DNA of 64,000 nucleotides from Acetobacteraceae bacterium. Lineage in GTDB: Bacteria; Pseudomonadota; Alphaproteobacteria; Acetobacterales; Acetobacteraceae. Below the pieces are notes generated by a model, which saw only the letters and a program-made list of their open reading frames with translations, made no database searches and was not told the origin of the DNA. The stretch is taken from the NCBI GenBank assembly GCA_947475245.1, contig CANJLW010000015.1, positions 25,908 through 89,907 on the forward strand. Direction: 5' to 3'. Positions 44,003-53,324 of the stretch are shown here, piece by piece; position 1 is the stretch's first letter, and every line of letters starts with the position of its first letter. The position numbers were made by a program, and so were the translations under genes.

Positions 44003-44761
44003 ATGCTCAACATCGTCATCCCGATGGCCGGTCTCGGCAGCCGCTTTGCCCGCGCCGGTTACACCCTGCCCAAGCCGCTGATCCCGGTGCGTGGCGTTCC
44101 GATGATCCGCCTGGTCATTGCCAATGTTGCCCCATCGACGCCGCACCGTTTCGTTTTCGTGTGCCAAAGGGCGCATGTCGCGGAATTCGGGCTGCGCGAA
44201 AAGCTCACCGCCTGGGCACCCGGTGCCGCGGTTATCGAGCTTGACGGCCTGACCGAAGGCGCGGCCTGCACCGTGCTGACGGCGCGGGAATTCATCGACA
44301 ACGACGAACCGCTGATGATCGCCAACAGCGATCAGTATGTCGATATTCCCATCGATCCCTATGTGAACGCCATGGCGGCGCGGAATCTGGATGGTCTGAT
44401 CATGACCATGCAGGCGGACGATCCGAAATGGTCGTTTGCCGCGCTTGATGCGAACGGCATGGTGACCCGCGTGGTCGAGAAAGAGGTAATTTCGACGCAC
44501 GCGACCGTCGGCATCTACAATTTCCGCCGCGGGGCCGATTTCATTCGCGGGGCGGACGACATGATCGCCAAAAACCTGCGTGTGAACAACGAGTTCTACG
44601 TGGCCCCGGTCTATAACCAATTGGTTGCCGAAGGTGCCAGGATCGGCGTGCACGACATCGGCGCGGAAGGCAGCGGGATGTATGGTCTCGGCATTCCCAC
44701 CGACCTGGATGCGTTCCTGGCGTTGCCGCTGGCGGCAAAAGTGACGGATCCGCTGCTGTGA
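44003..44761 (+). CDS. Sugar-phosphate nucleotidyltransferase (canonical, NTP-transferase fold)
   Basis: 252 residues from the ATG at 44003; a much longer in-frame reading through the repeat array is rejected. The nucleotide-binding loop is PMAGLGSRFARAGYTLPKPL (G-x-G-x-R plus PKP), with LMIANSDQYVD as the metal-binding region and VVEKEVISTHATVGIYNF downstream. It should activate a sugar- or polyol-phosphate with an NTP. No capsule or LPS gene is adjacent to fix the sugar. First gene of a run of five with 4-bp overlaps; its stop overlaps the next GTG. Confidence 0.9.
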   Translation: MLNIVIPMAGLGSRFARAGYTLPKPLIPVRGVPMIRLVIANVAPSTPHRFVFVCQRAHVAEFGLREKLTAWAPGAAVIELDGLTEGAACTVLTAREFIDNDEPLMIANSDQYVDIPIDPYVNAMAARNLDGLIMTMQADDPKWSFAALDANGMVTRVVEKEVISTHATVGIYNFRRGADFIRGADDMIAKNLRVNNEFYVAPVYNQLVAEGARIGVHDIGAEGSGMYGLGIPTDLDAFLALPLAAKVTDPLL

Positions 44762-45387
44762 TCGTCATCAGTCATCGCGGCTATTGGAAAGAGGTCGCGG
44801 AAAAGAACAAGCCGGTGGCGTTCCACCGCTCGTTCGATCTGGGTTACGGCACGGAAACCGACGTGCGCGATCTGCGGCGCACGTTGATGATCGCGCACGA
44901 TCCGCCCGACGGGTCGGAGATCACGTTGGAAGCCATGCTGGATATCCTCGCCGGTCGCGATCTGCCGCTGGCGATGAACATCAAGGCCGACGGTCTGGCG
45001 CGCGATCTGGCGGCGATCATGGCGGCCCGGGGCGTGCGCAACTGGTTTACCTTCGACATGACGGTGCCGGAAACCGTCGTGCAACTGCGGCTGGGTCTGC
45101 CGGTGTTCACCCGCGCGAGTGAGTATGAGCAGCCGCCGCCGTGCTACGATCGGGCGATCGGCGTCTGGCTCGATGCGTTCGAATCCATCTGGTACACGCC
45201 GGCGACGATCGAAAGCTTCCTGCGCGACGACAAGCAGGTGGCGATCGTCTCGCCCGAGCTGCACAGTCGCGACCATATGGCATTTTGGTCGACGCTGAAG
45301 GCATCGCCGGTCGCGTCCCATCCCAAATTGATGCTGTGCACCGACCTGCCGGAGCAGGCGACGGCGTTTTTTGGAGGTCAATCATGA
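44758..45387 (+). CDS. Glycerophosphodiester phosphodiesterase-like protein with altered metal site
   Basis: 209 residues from a GTG overlapping the previous stop. The GDPD pattern is mostly kept: His-6 (ISHRGYW), Glu-33 and Asp-35 (GTETDVRDL), and His-47 (IAHDPPDG). The third metal ligand, normally Glu in the E-I-K motif, is Asn-74 here (LAMNIKADG), while Lys-76 remains. The rest (EQPPPCYDRAIGVWLDAFES, CTDLPEQATAFF) resembles short GDPD-like members. Activity may be altered or lost; cleavage of a glycerol- or polyol-phosphodiester is the family role. Confidence 0.8.
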   Translation: MIVISHRGYWKEVAEKNKPVAFHRSFDLGYGTETDVRDLRRTLMIAHDPPDGSEITLEAMLDILAGRDLPLAMNIKADGLARDLAAIMAARGVRNWFTFDMTVPETVVQLRLGLPVFTRASEYEQPPPCYDRAIGVWLDAFESIWYTPATIESFLRDDKQVAIVSPELHSRDHMAFWSTLKASPVASHPKLMLCTDLPEQATAFFGGQS

Positions 45388-46016
45388 TCAAGGCCGTTGT
45401 GTTCGACATGGATGGCGTGCTGATCGAAGCCAAGGACTGGCATTACGAGGCGCTGAACCGCGCCTTGCGCCTGTTCGGCACCGAAATCAGCCGGTACGAT
45501 CACTTGACGACGTTCGACGGATTGCCGACCAAGCGGAAGCTGCAAATGCTGTCTGCGCAGGGCAATCTGCCGATTGAACTGCATGATTTCATTAACGATA
45601 TGAAGCAACGCTATACGATGGAAATCGTCAACGCGCATTGCAAGCCTCGCTTTATCCACGAATACGCGCTCTCGAAGCTCAAGGCGCGCGGCTACCGCAT
45701 GGCGGTGTGCTCCAACTCGATCCGCGACACGATCGAGGTGATGATGAGCAAGGCGGCGCTGAGCCAGTATCTGGAGTTCATCATTTCCAATCAGGACGTG
45801 ACGAAATCCAAGCCCGACCCGGAAATGTACGACAAGGCCATCGCGCGCATGGGCATCGCGCCGTCGGAATGTCTGATCGTCGAAGATAACGAAAACGGCA
45901 TACGCGCCGCCCGCGCGTCCGGCGCGCATGTGCTCGAAGTCGCGGATGTCGACGATGTGACCTATGCCAATATCTCGAAACGGATCATCGAGTGCGAAAA
46001 GGCGATCGCGGCATGA
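45384..46016 (+). CDS. HAD-superfamily hydrolase (beta-phosphoglucomutase-like, subclass IA)
   Basis: 210 residues from the ATG at 45384 (TTGGAGG site), overlapping the previous gene by 4 bp. Motif I DMDGV (Asp-8, Asp-10), motif II VCSNSIRD, Lys in KSKPDPEMYD, and motif III LIVEDNENGIRAA are all intact, so phosphatase or phosphomutase activity is expected. An alpha-helical cap (about 15-85) follows the first strand. With a nucleotidyltransferase, a GDPD-like protein and a cupin it suggests processing of a phosphorylated small sugar or polyol. Confidence 0.92.
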   Translation: MIKAVVFDMDGVLIEAKDWHYEALNRALRLFGTEISRYDHLTTFDGLPTKRKLQMLSAQGNLPIELHDFINDMKQRYTMEIVNAHCKPRFIHEYALSKLKARGYRMAVCSNSIRDTIEVMMSKAALSQYLEFIISNQDVTKSKPDPEMYDKAIARMGIAPSECLIVEDNENGIRAARASGAHVLEVADVDDVTYANISKRIIECEKAIAA

Positions 46017-46738
46017 GAACGCTGATTCTGGGCGGCGGAACAGCCGCGACCGATACCGAGGCGACGCCGGTGTGGCTGGCGGAAAGCAACGGCGAAATCC
46101 TGATCGAGCGCTTCGTGCGCGCGTGCTCTCCGCTGGGCGGCAAGCTCGTCTTCGCCGTGCGGGCCGCCGACATGAAGCGCTACAGGATCGACAGCGTCAT
46201 CAATCTGGCGGCGCCCGGTTCCGTCATCGTGCCGATCGCCGGAGAGACCATGGGTGCCGCCTGCACCGCGCTGATGTGCATCGCGCATATCGAACCCGAC
46301 GACGAATTGCTGATCCTGAACAGCAATGAGTTCCTGGATGTTGACTACAAGGCGGCCGTGGAAGGCTTCAAGCGGCAGAACTTCGATGCCGGCGTGGTGA
46401 CCTTTCACTCCATCCATCCGCGCTATTCCTACATGCTGCTCGACGACGACGGGCTGATCGTGGAAGCGGCGGAAAAGCATCCGATCAGCCGCCACGCCAC
46501 CGCCGGGTTCTACTGGTTCCGCCGCGGCGCCGATTTCATCGCCGGCGCGCAGAACATGATCCGCAAGGACGCGCATGTGGACGGCCGCTTCTTCATCAGC
46601 CTGGTGTTCAACGAACTGGTGCTGAACCAGAAGCGCATGGGGGTGTTGGAGGTCGATAGTCGGCACTACCACCCGCTTAAGTCCCGGCGACAGGTGTCCG
46701 TCTACGAATCCGACCTTCATGCGGAGGAAGCGGCGTGA
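46013..46738 (+). CDS. Degenerate nucleotidyltransferase-like protein
   Basis: 241 residues from the ATG at 46013. It aligns in outline with the canonical enzyme two genes upstream (GAACTALMCIAHIEPDDELL against GAACTVLTAREFIDNDEPLM; ATAGFYWFRRGADFIAGAQN against ATVGIYNFRRGADFIRGADD). However, the N-terminal loop is GGGTAATDTEATPV with no G-x-G-x-R or Lys-Pro, and the SDQ region reads NSNEFLDVD. Catalytic nucleotidyl transfer therefore looks impaired; a sugar-binding, regulatory or partner-subunit role is possible. It likely arose by duplication. It overlaps the cupin start (GTGA). Confidence 0.8.
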   Translation: MRTLILGGGTAATDTEATPVWLAESNGEILIERFVRACSPLGGKLVFAVRAADMKRYRIDSVINLAAPGSVIVPIAGETMGAACTALMCIAHIEPDDELLILNSNEFLDVDYKAAVEGFKRQNFDAGVVTFHSIHPRYSYMLLDDDGLIVEAAEKHPISRHATAGFYWFRRGADFIAGAQNMIRKDAHVDGRFFISLVFNELVLNQKRMGVLEVDSRHYHPLKSRRQVSVYESDLHAEEAA

Positions 46739-47082
46739 AGCACGCGCGTCTGGAAAACATGGTCAAGGGCTGGTTCGTCGGCGATTTCGAACCGACCCTG
46801 CTCCGCAGCAAGGATGTCGAGGTCGCGGTAAAGCACTACAAGGCCGGCGATCGGGAAGACACGCATCACCATCGCATCGCGACGGAGATCACCGTAATCG
46901 TCTCCGGCGAAGTGACGATGATGGGCAAGCGCTGGTCGGCCGGCGATATCGTGCAGGTCGAACCCGGTGAGGCGACTGACTTCGAAGCCCTGACCGACGC
47001 CGTCAACGTTGTCGTCAAACTGCCGAGCGTGATGGGGGACAAGTATGCGGGGGTGATGAAAGAGGGCATAGTGGACGCGTAA
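46735..47082 (+). CDS. Cupin-domain protein
   Basis: 115 residues from a GTG. The cupin metal motif is REDTHHHRIATEITVIVSGE (His-x-His...Glu) and the second motif is VEPGEATDFEAL. Small single-domain cupins can be isomerases, epimerases or regulators. It ends the five-gene overlapping run, 22 bp before the ABC ATPase, and probably modifies or isomerises the same sugar/polyol intermediate (inference). Confidence 0.85.
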   Translation: MKHARLENMVKGWFVGDFEPTLLRSKDVEVAVKHYKAGDREDTHHHRIATEITVIVSGEVTMMGKRWSAGDIVQVEPGEATDFEALTDAVNVVVKLPSVMGDKYAGVMKEGIVDA

Positions 47083-47104
47083 CCGCGCGTTCACGAGGCC
47101 CACT

Positions 47105-47890
47105 TTGGATCAGACCCTGCCGCCGCCGCTGCTAGATGTGCGCGGCGTAACCCTACAATACAAGACCCGTGACCATTTGGTCACGGCAACCTATCGCGTC
47201 GACTTCTCCGTCCAGCGCTCCGACCGTTTCATTTTGTTGGGGCCGTCGGGCTGCGGCAAATCCACGCTGCTGAAGGCGGTCGGCGGCTATATGGCGCCGA
47301 CGGAGGGGGAAATGCGGCTGAAAGGCCAGCGGATCACCCGACCGGGGCCGGATCGCATGATGGTCTTCCAGGAGTTCGATCAGCTTCTGCCCTGGAAGAC
47401 AGTGCGCCAGAACGTGGTGTTCGCGTTGCAGACCTCGGGCAAGCTCCGGGGCAAGGCAGCCGACGAAAAGGCGATGCAGTATATCGAGAAGGTCAATCTG
47501 ACCCGCTTCGCCGATGCCTATCCGCACACCTTGTCCGGCGGCATGAAGCAGCGCGTGGCGATCGCGCGCGGCATGGCGATGGAACCCGACATTCTGTTGA
47601 TGGACGAACCCTTCGCCGCGCTCGACGCGTTGACGCGCCAACGCATGCAGAACGAACTGCTGACCCTTTGGGAAGATACCAAGTTTACCGTGCTGTTCGT
47701 GACTCATTCCATCGCCGAGGCGGTGAAGATCGGCAATCGCATCCTGTTGATGACCCCGCATCCCGGCCAGGTAAAGGCCGAGTTGAACAGCGTCGATCCG
47801 GCTGCCAGCCCGGCGGAAGCGGCGGAGTTGGAGCAACGCATCCACAACATGCTGTTTGCCGATCGGGTGGAGGAGGAAGAGCATGTCTGA
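47105..47890 (+). CDS. ABC transporter ATP-binding protein, NitT/TauT (SsuB/NrtD-like) family
   Basis: 261 residues from a TTG at 47105 preceded by GAGG. Walker A GPSGCGKST near residue 47, signature LSGGMKQR near 143, Walker B ILLMDEPFAALDA, and the switch His in FVTHSIAEAV. No C-terminal regulatory domain. Family members take up nitrate, taurine, alkanesulfonates or pyrimidine precursors. It overlaps the permease gene by 8 bp. No binding-protein gene follows. Confidence 0.92.
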   Translation: MDQTLPPPLLDVRGVTLQYKTRDHLVTATYRVDFSVQRSDRFILLGPSGCGKSTLLKAVGGYMAPTEGEMRLKGQRITRPGPDRMMVFQEFDQLLPWKTVRQNVVFALQTSGKLRGKAADEKAMQYIEKVNLTRFADAYPHTLSGGMKQRVAIARGMAMEPDILLMDEPFAALDALTRQRMQNELLTLWEDTKFTVLFVTHSIAEAVKIGNRILLMTPHPGQVKAELNSVDPAASPAEAAELEQRIHNMLFADRVEEEEHV

Positions 47891-48749
47891 CATCGCCGAA
47901 CGCCCGGAAATCATTCGCGAGATCAAAGGCTCCAACGAATTCGGGATCGTCGAGAAAGAGCTGACGATCTTCGAGAAGCTCTACAATCAAGGCTGGGTCC
48001 GCAAGACGTTCCTGCTGGTGCTGCTGGCTTTGCTTTGGGAGACCTATGCCCGCCACCTCGATAACCCGCTGTTGGTGCCGACGCTGACCGACACTGTGGA
48101 GGCGTGGAAGGCGGCAGTGCTGAGCGGCGTGCTGCCCAGCCGAGTCGGGGTGTCGCTGCAAGTGCTTGCGATCGGCTTCACCACCGGCGTCACGCTGGCG
48201 GCGATCCTGACGGTGCTGGCGATCACGACTCGTCTGGGCACCGATTTCCTCGAATCCATGACCGCCATGTTGAACCCGCTGCCGGCGATCGCGCTGTTGC
48301 CGCTGGCCTTGATCTGGTTCGGTCTGGGGCTGGGCAGTCTGGTGTTCGTGCTTGTGCACTCCGTGCTGTGGGCCGTTGCGCTGAACACGCATGCGGGCTT
48401 TCGCGGCGTGTCGCAGACGTTACGCATGGTGGGGCGGAACTATGGCCTCTCCGGCTTGCAACTGGTGCTGAAAATCCTGATCCCGGCGGCGTTTCCGTCG
48501 ATCCTGGCGGGGTTGAAGATCGGCTGGGCCTTTGCCTGGCGCACCCTGATCGCGGCGGAACTCGTGTTCGGCGTCGCCTCGGGCAAGGGCGGGCTTGGGT
48601 GGTATATCTTCGAGAGCAAGAATCAGCTCGACATCCCCGAGGTCTTCGCGGGCCTGTTGACGATCATCATGATCGGTCTGCTTGTCGAAAACGTCATCTT
48701 CCGGACGATTGAGAACAACACGATCCGGCGTTGGGGCATGCAACACTGA
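47883..48749 (+). CDS. ABC transporter permease, NitT/TauT family
   Basis: 288 residues from the ATG at 47883. A ~50-residue hydrophilic N-terminus (SDIAERPEIIREIKGSNEFG) precedes about six TM helices. The cytosolic coupling loop (NYGLSGLQLVLKILIPAAFP) is in the usual place. A cognate solute-binding protein is absent on either side, so it must be supplied from elsewhere. The operon runs from the nucleotidyltransferase (44003) through this gene without an obvious internal terminator. Confidence 0.92.
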   Translation: MSDIAERPEIIREIKGSNEFGIVEKELTIFEKLYNQGWVRKTFLLVLLALLWETYARHLDNPLLVPTLTDTVEAWKAAVLSGVLPSRVGVSLQVLAIGFTTGVTLAAILTVLAITTRLGTDFLESMTAMLNPLPAIALLPLALIWFGLGLGSLVFVLVHSVLWAVALNTHAGFRGVSQTLRMVGRNYGLSGLQLVLKILIPAAFPSILAGLKIGWAFAWRTLIAAELVFGVASGKGGLGWYIFESKNQLDIPEVFAGLLTIIMIGLLVENVIFRTIENNTIRRWGMQH

Positions 48750-48782
48750 CGCCTGACGGTATCGATCCGAACGGCGGTGCCG

Positions 48783-49256
48783 TCATGACGGGCGGGATGC
48801 GCTCGCGTCCAGCGCGCTTTGCAGCATCCACGCCGCCGCAGATCGATCCACCGCCGCCGCCCGCTTCTTCCGGCTCAGGTCCGCCTCGCCGATCAGGAAC
48901 CGATTGACGGCCGAACTCGACAGGCGTTCGTCCCACATCGCGGCCGGCAGGCCTGTTGCGCCGGACAGGGCAAACGCCCAGTTGCGGGCCGCCTGGGCCG
49001 CGGGGCCGGCGGTGCCGTCCATCGACAACGGCAGGCCGACGACCAGTCCGAAGGCGCCCTCCTTGCGCGCGATGGCGGCGATCTCCGCCGCATTCGCCGA
49101 CAGCTTGCCACGTCGGAGACTGCCATAGGCGGACGCCAGCCGCAGGCTCACGTCGGAAAGCGCCAGCCCGATTGTCTGGCTGCCGGGGTCGATTCCGATC
49201 AGTCGCTGATCGCGGGTCAGCATCCCCCGCAAATCCGTCATGTTGAAGAGCGCCAT
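48783..49256 (-). CDS. ruvX: Holliday-junction resolvase-like RuvX (YqgF)
   Basis: 157 residues from the ATG at 49256 (a second ATG at 49241 is possible); a longer extension upstream runs into the divergent gatC gene and is rejected. The RNase H-like motif RLIGIDPGSQTIGLALSD, then GLVVGLPLSMDGTAGP and WDERLSSSAVNRFLI, carry the conserved acidic residues. It is involved in 16S rRNA processing and possibly recombination. The gene is convergent with the ABC operon and divergent from gatC, in the common ruvX/gatC arrangement. Confidence 0.92.
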   Translation of the reverse strand: MALFNMTDLRGMLTRDQRLIGIDPGSQTIGLALSDVSLRLASAYGSLRRGKLSANAAEIAAIARKEGAFGLVVGLPLSMDGTAGPAAQAARNWAFALSGATGLPAAMWDERLSSSAVNRFLIGEADLSRKKRAAAVDRSAAAWMLQSALDASASRPS

Positions 49257-49308
49257 GCGCGACGTTATGGTCCGCCCCTTCGCTTCAGCCAAGGACTCTC
49301 CCCCGATC

Positions 49309-49596
49309 ATGGCGCTTGATCCAACCACGGTTCGCCGCATCGCCACCCTGGCCCGTATTCGGGTGGAGGATAATGAGATCGCAACGCTGCAAGGCGAGTT
49401 GAACGGTATCCTCGGCTGGATCGAGCAGTTGAACGAGGTCGACGTCGAAGGCATCGCCCCGCTGACCGGCGCGGCCGCGATGGCGATGGCCATGCGCGAC
49501 GACGTCGTGACCGACGGAGGGTATCCGGAACAGATCCTGGCCAATGCGCCGGATCGCAATGGCGCGTTTTACGCCGTGCCCAAGGTTGTCGAATGA
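49309..49596 (+). CDS. gatC: Glutamyl/aspartyl-tRNA amidotransferase subunit C
   Basis: 95 residues from the ATG at 49309. It opens [20 protein letters not shown] and continues [18 protein letters not shown], both typical. It stabilises the GatA-GatB interface in the amidation of misacylated Glu-tRNA-Gln or Asp-tRNA-Asn. It overlaps gatA by 4 bp (ATGA). Confidence 0.94.
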   Translation: MALDPTTVRRIATLARIRVEDNEIATLQGELNGILGWIEQLNEVDVEGIAPLTGAAAMAMAMRDDVVTDGGYPEQILANAPDRNGAFYAVPKVVE

Positions 49597-51074
49597 TGCT
49601 GACCGATCTGACCATCGCCCAGGCGCAAGCCGGGCTGCGCGCGAAGACGTTCTCGGCGGAAGAGCTGGCCCTCGCGCATCTGCATGCGATCGAGACGCTG
49701 AACCCCAGGTTGAACGCCTATATCACCGTCAACCACGCGCGCGCCATGGACCAGGCTCGCGCCGCCGATGCGGCGCTGGCGGCGGGACAGGGGCGGGCGC
49801 TGACCGGCATTCCCCTGGCGATCAAGGACCTTTTCTGCACCGAGGGCGTACGTACGACGGCGGGCAGCAAGATGCTGGAACCCTTCGTGCCCCCGTACGA
49901 GAGCACGGTGACCGCGCAGTTGCTGCGCGACGGCGCGGTGTTTCTGGGCAAGGCGAACCTGGATGAGTTCGCGATGGGGTCGTCCAACATGACCTCGGCG
50001 TTCGGGCCGGTGGAAAACCCCTGGAAGCGTCTGCAAAACGCCGACGCCGTGTTGGTGCCCGGCGGGTCGTCCGGCGGGTCCGCCGCCGCCGTTGCCGCGC
50101 GCATCGCGATGGGCGCGACCGGAACCGACACCGGCGGATCGATTCGTCAGCCCGCCAGTTTCTGCGGGATCGCCGGGATCAAGCCGACCTATGGGCGCTG
50201 TTCGCGCTGGGGGGTGGTGGCGTTCGCCTCCTCGCTCGACCAGCCGGGACCGCTTGCGCGCACGGTCGAGGATTGCGCGATCCTGCTGGAATCGATGTCC
50301 GGATACGATCCCAAGGATTCGACCTCGGCCAATCTGCCGGTGCCCGACTTTCAGGCGGCGTGCCGTCGTGGCGTGAAGGGGTTGCGCATCGGCGTGCCGC
50401 GCGAATATCGGATCGACGGCATGCCCGGAGAGATCGAGGCGCTGTGGCGGCAGGGCATGGACTGGCTGCGGGACGCGGGGGCGGAAATCGTCGATGTCTC
50501 TCTGCCGCACACCAAGTACGGCTTGCCGACTTATTACATCGTGGCACCGGCGGAGTGTTCGTCGAATCTGGCGCGTTACGACGGTGTGCGGTTTGGTCTG
50601 CGCGCCGATGGCGGCGACTTGCGGGATTTGTATGAACGCACCCGGGCCGCGGGGTTCGGCGCGGAGGTGCGACGTCGTATCCTGATCGGCACCTACGTGC
50701 TGTCCGCCGGGTATTACGATGCCTACTACCTGCGGGCGCAGAAGGTACGGGCTCTGCTGTTGAAGGACTTCACCGACGTGTTCACCCAGGTGGACGCGCT
50801 GTTGGTGCCGACGGCGCCGTCCGCCGCGTTCGCCCAGGGGGAGAACATGGACGATCCCATCAAGATGTATCTGAACGACGCGTTCACGATCCCGGCCAGC
50901 ATGGCCGGCGTGCCCGGCATGTCGGTGCCGGCCGGTCTGGATGCGGACGGATTGCCGCTGGGTTTGCAGATCATCGGCAAGCCGTTTGACGAGGAGACGG
51001 TGTTCGCCGTTGCCGCGGAGATCGAGCGTTCGGCGGGGATCGTGGCATTGCCCAGCGTGCGGGCCGGGGCCTGA
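49593..51074 (+). CDS. gatA: Glutamyl/aspartyl-tRNA amidotransferase subunit A
   Basis: 493 residues of the amidase-signature family. The Lys-cisSer-Ser triad is visible: Lys in [14 protein letters not shown], then [20 protein letters not shown] and [19 protein letters not shown]. It liberates ammonia from glutamine for transfer to tRNA. It is separated from gatB by an unrelated SDR gene. Confidence 0.96.
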   Translation: MMLTDLTIAQAQAGLRAKTFSAEELALAHLHAIETLNPRLNAYITVNHARAMDQARAADAALAAGQGRALTGIPLAIKDLFCTEGVRTTAGSKMLEPFVPPYESTVTAQLLRDGAVFLGKANLDEFAMGSSNMTSAFGPVENPWKRLQNADAVLVPGGSSGGSAAAVAARIAMGATGTDTGGSIRQPASFCGIAGIKPTYGRCSRWGVVAFASSLDQPGPLARTVEDCAILLESMSGYDPKDSTSANLPVPDFQAACRRGVKGLRIGVPREYRIDGMPGEIEALWRQGMDWLRDAGAEIVDVSLPHTKYGLPTYYIVAPAECSSNLARYDGVRFGLRADGGDLRDLYERTRAAGFGAEVRRRILIGTYVLSAGYYDAYYLRAQKVRALLLKDFTDVFTQVDALLVPTAPSAAFAQGENMDDPIKMYLNDAFTIPASMAGVPGMSVPAGLDADGLPLGLQIIGKPFDEETVFAVAAEIERSAGIVALPSVRAGA

Positions 51075-51075
51075 G

Positions 51076-51861
51076 ATGGGGCGCTTATCGGGAAAGGTCG
51101 CCATCGTCACCGGCGCGGCGTCGCGCGGCGAAGGCGTGGGTAACGGGGCCGCGACGGCGATGCTGTTCGCCCGCGAAGGGGCGAAGGTGCTGCTCGTCAA
51201 TCGATCGGCGGAACGCGCGGAGGTACTGGCCGAGACGATTCGCGCCGAAGGCGGCGAGGCGGCGGTGTTCGCCGGCGATGTGTCGGAGCCCGAGGCGTCG
51301 GAAGCGATGGCGCGCGTCGCCATCGAGCGCTTCGGCCGTCTGGATATCCTGCACAACAATGTCGGCATCGGCAGTGCGGGCACCCCGGAAACGCTGGACG
51401 TTGCCGACTGGAATGCGGTGTTTCAGAGCAACCTCACCTCGGCCTTGCTCTGCTGTAAGGCCTGTCTGCCGAGGATGAAGTCAGGCGGCGGCGGCTCGAT
51501 CATCAACGTGTCCTCGACCGCCGGCGCCATCGGGCTGTCGGGTACGTCGGGCGCGGTTGCCTATGCCACCACAAAGGCTGGCCTGCACGGCTTCACCTTG
51601 TCCGTCGCGGCCGACTATGCCGCCTTCGGTATCCGCGCCAATTGCCTCGTCGTCGGCACCGTCCACACACCCATGGTCGCTCGGCTCGGGGAAGCCGGGC
51701 GAGAACGCCGCCGATTGGCGGTGCCGCTGCAAACCGAAGGAACCGGCTGGGACGTCGCCTATGCGGCGGTGTTTCTGGCAAGCGATGAATCCCGCTGGAT
51801 CACCGGTGTGATGCTGCCGATCGACGGCGGTTTCCTGGCGATCCGGCCCTGGCCGCGATAA
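51076..51861 (+). CDS. Short-chain dehydrogenase/reductase (SDR) inserted between gatA and gatB
   Basis: 261 residues, classical SDR. NAD(P)-binding [18 protein letters not shown] (slightly extended glycine motif), [11 protein letters not shown], Ser in [10 protein letters not shown] and catalytic YATTK ([13 protein letters not shown]), with the C-terminal [13 protein letters not shown]. It starts 1 bp after the gatA stop and ends 11 bp before gatB, so it is co-transcribed with the amidotransferase genes. Substrate unknown. The position is unusual for gatCAB operons. Confidence 0.92.
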   Translation: MGRLSGKVAIVTGAASRGEGVGNGAATAMLFAREGAKVLLVNRSAERAEVLAETIRAEGGEAAVFAGDVSEPEASEAMARVAIERFGRLDILHNNVGIGSAGTPETLDVADWNAVFQSNLTSALLCCKACLPRMKSGGGGSIINVSSTAGAIGLSGTSGAVAYATTKAGLHGFTLSVAADYAAFGIRANCLVVGTVHTPMVARLGEAGRERRRLAVPLQTEGTGWDVAYAAVFLASDESRWITGVMLPIDGGFLAIRPWPR

Positions 51862-51872
51862 GGGCACGACCC

Positions 51873-53324
51873 ATGGCATATACACTCGAAGGCAGCACGG
51901 GACTCTGGGAAGTTGTGGTCGGCTTGGAAGTCCACGCCCAGATCGTGAGCAACGCAAAGCTGTTCAGCGGCGCGGCGACCGCGTTCGGCGCGGAGCCGAA
52001 CGCGCAGGTCAGCTTCATTGACGCCGGGTTTCCCGGCATGTTGCCGGTGATCAACAGCGAATGCGTCCGTCAGGCCGTGCGCGCGGGGCTGGGGTTGAAC
52101 GCGCGGATCAACCCGGTCAGCCGTTTCGACCGCAAGAACTACTTCTATGCCGATCTGCCGCAGGGCTATCAGATCAGCCAGTACGAGCATCCGATCGTCG
52201 GCGCGGGCCAGATCGAAATCGAACTGGCCGACGGCTCGACACGCCAGATCGGCGTGACGCGGCTGCATCTGGAACAGGATGCCGGCAAGTCGCTGCACGA
52301 CCAGCACCCGACAAAGACGTTTATCGACCTGAATCGCGCCGGCGTGGCGTTGATGGAGATTGTGTCCGAGCCGGATATCCGTTCGCCGGAGGAGGCGGGC
52401 GCCTATGTGCGCAAACTGCGTTCGATCCTGCGTTATCTGGGGGCCTGCGACGGCAACATGGAAGAAGGCTCGCTGCGGGCCGACGTGAATGTCTCGGTCC
52501 GCAAGCACGGTGAACCCTACCGCACGCGATGCGAGGTGAAGAACGTCAATTCGATCCGCTTCGTTATGCAGGCGGTGGAGGCGGAGGCCCTGCGGCAGAT
52601 CGAGGTCTGGGAGGCCGGCGGCACGGTCCAGCAAGAGACCAGGTTATACGACAGTCATCGCGGTGAGACCCGGTCCATGCGCTCCAAGGAAGACGCGCAT
52701 GATTATCGCTATTTCCCCGATCCCGATTTGTTGCCGCTCGTGCTTGACGAGGCGTGGATCGAATCGTTGCGCGCCGAATTGCCGGAACTGCCGGATGCGA
52801 AAAAGGCACGCCTGATCGCCGAACACGGCCTGTCGCCCTATGACGCGAGCGTGCTGGTCGCCGAACAGTCGACCGCGATGTTCTACGAGACCGTTGCCAA
52901 GGGACGGGACCCGAAGCTTGCCGCCAACTGGGTCACCGGCGACTTCTTCGCCGCGCTGAACCGCACCGGACGCACGGTGGAGGATTCGCCGGTCAGCGCG
53001 CGGGATCTGGGTGGTCTGCTCGATTTGATCGCGGATAAGACGATCAACGGCCGCATCGCCAAGGACGTGTTCGAAGCGATGGTCGAAACCGGGCGCGATC
53101 CGGCGAGCATCGTGGAGGAAAAGGGCCTGCGTCAGGTCGTCGATACCAGTGCGATCGAGGCGGCGGTGCAAAAGGTGCTTGACGCGAATGCCGCCAATGT
53201 CGCTCAATATAAGGCTGGCGCGACCAAGCTGATGGGTTTCTTCGTGGGACAAACCATGAAGGCGATGGGTGGCAAAGGAAATCCGGCGCTGATTAACGAG
53301 ACGCTGCAACGGCTGCTTTCATAG
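51873..53324 (+). CDS. gatB: Glutamyl/aspartyl-tRNA amidotransferase subunit B
   Basis: 483 residues. Motifs: [20 protein letters not shown] (N-terminal), [20 protein letters not shown], and [20 protein letters not shown], followed by the YqeY-like C-terminal tRNA-binding domain (about 330-480; [20 protein letters not shown]). It holds the tRNA-activating kinase function and the Zn-independent core of GatCAB. Followed by an AT-richer spacer with two hairpins. Confidence 0.96.
   Translation: MAYTLEGSTGLWEVVVGLEVHAQIVSNAKLFSGAATAFGAEPNAQVSFIDAGFPGMLPVINSECVRQAVRAGLGLNARINPVSRFDRKNYFYADLPQGYQISQYEHPIVGAGQIEIELADGSTRQIGVTRLHLEQDAGKSLHDQHPTKTFIDLNRAGVALMEIVSEPDIRSPEEAGAYVRKLRSILRYLGACDGNMEEGSLRADVNVSVRKHGEPYRTRCEVKNVNSIRFVMQAVEAEALRQIEVWEAGGTVQQETRLYDSHRGETRSMRSKEDAHDYRYFPDPDLLPLVLDEAWIESLRAELPELPDAKKARLIAEHGLSPYDASVLVAEQSTAMFYETVAKGRDPKLAANWVTGDFFAALNRTGRTVEDSPVSARDLGGLLDLIADKTINGRIAKDVFEAMVETGRDPASIVEEKGLRQVVDTSAIEAAVQKVLDANAANVAQYKAGATKLMGFFVGQTMKAMGGKGNPALINETLQRLLS

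Noticed and set aside
42956..44761. A 601-codon frame running through the repeat array into the nucleotidyltransferase
   Set aside because: The N-terminal 350 codons are repeat-derived, low-complexity and change with repeat copy; the nucleotidyltransferase starts cleanly at the ATG 44003.
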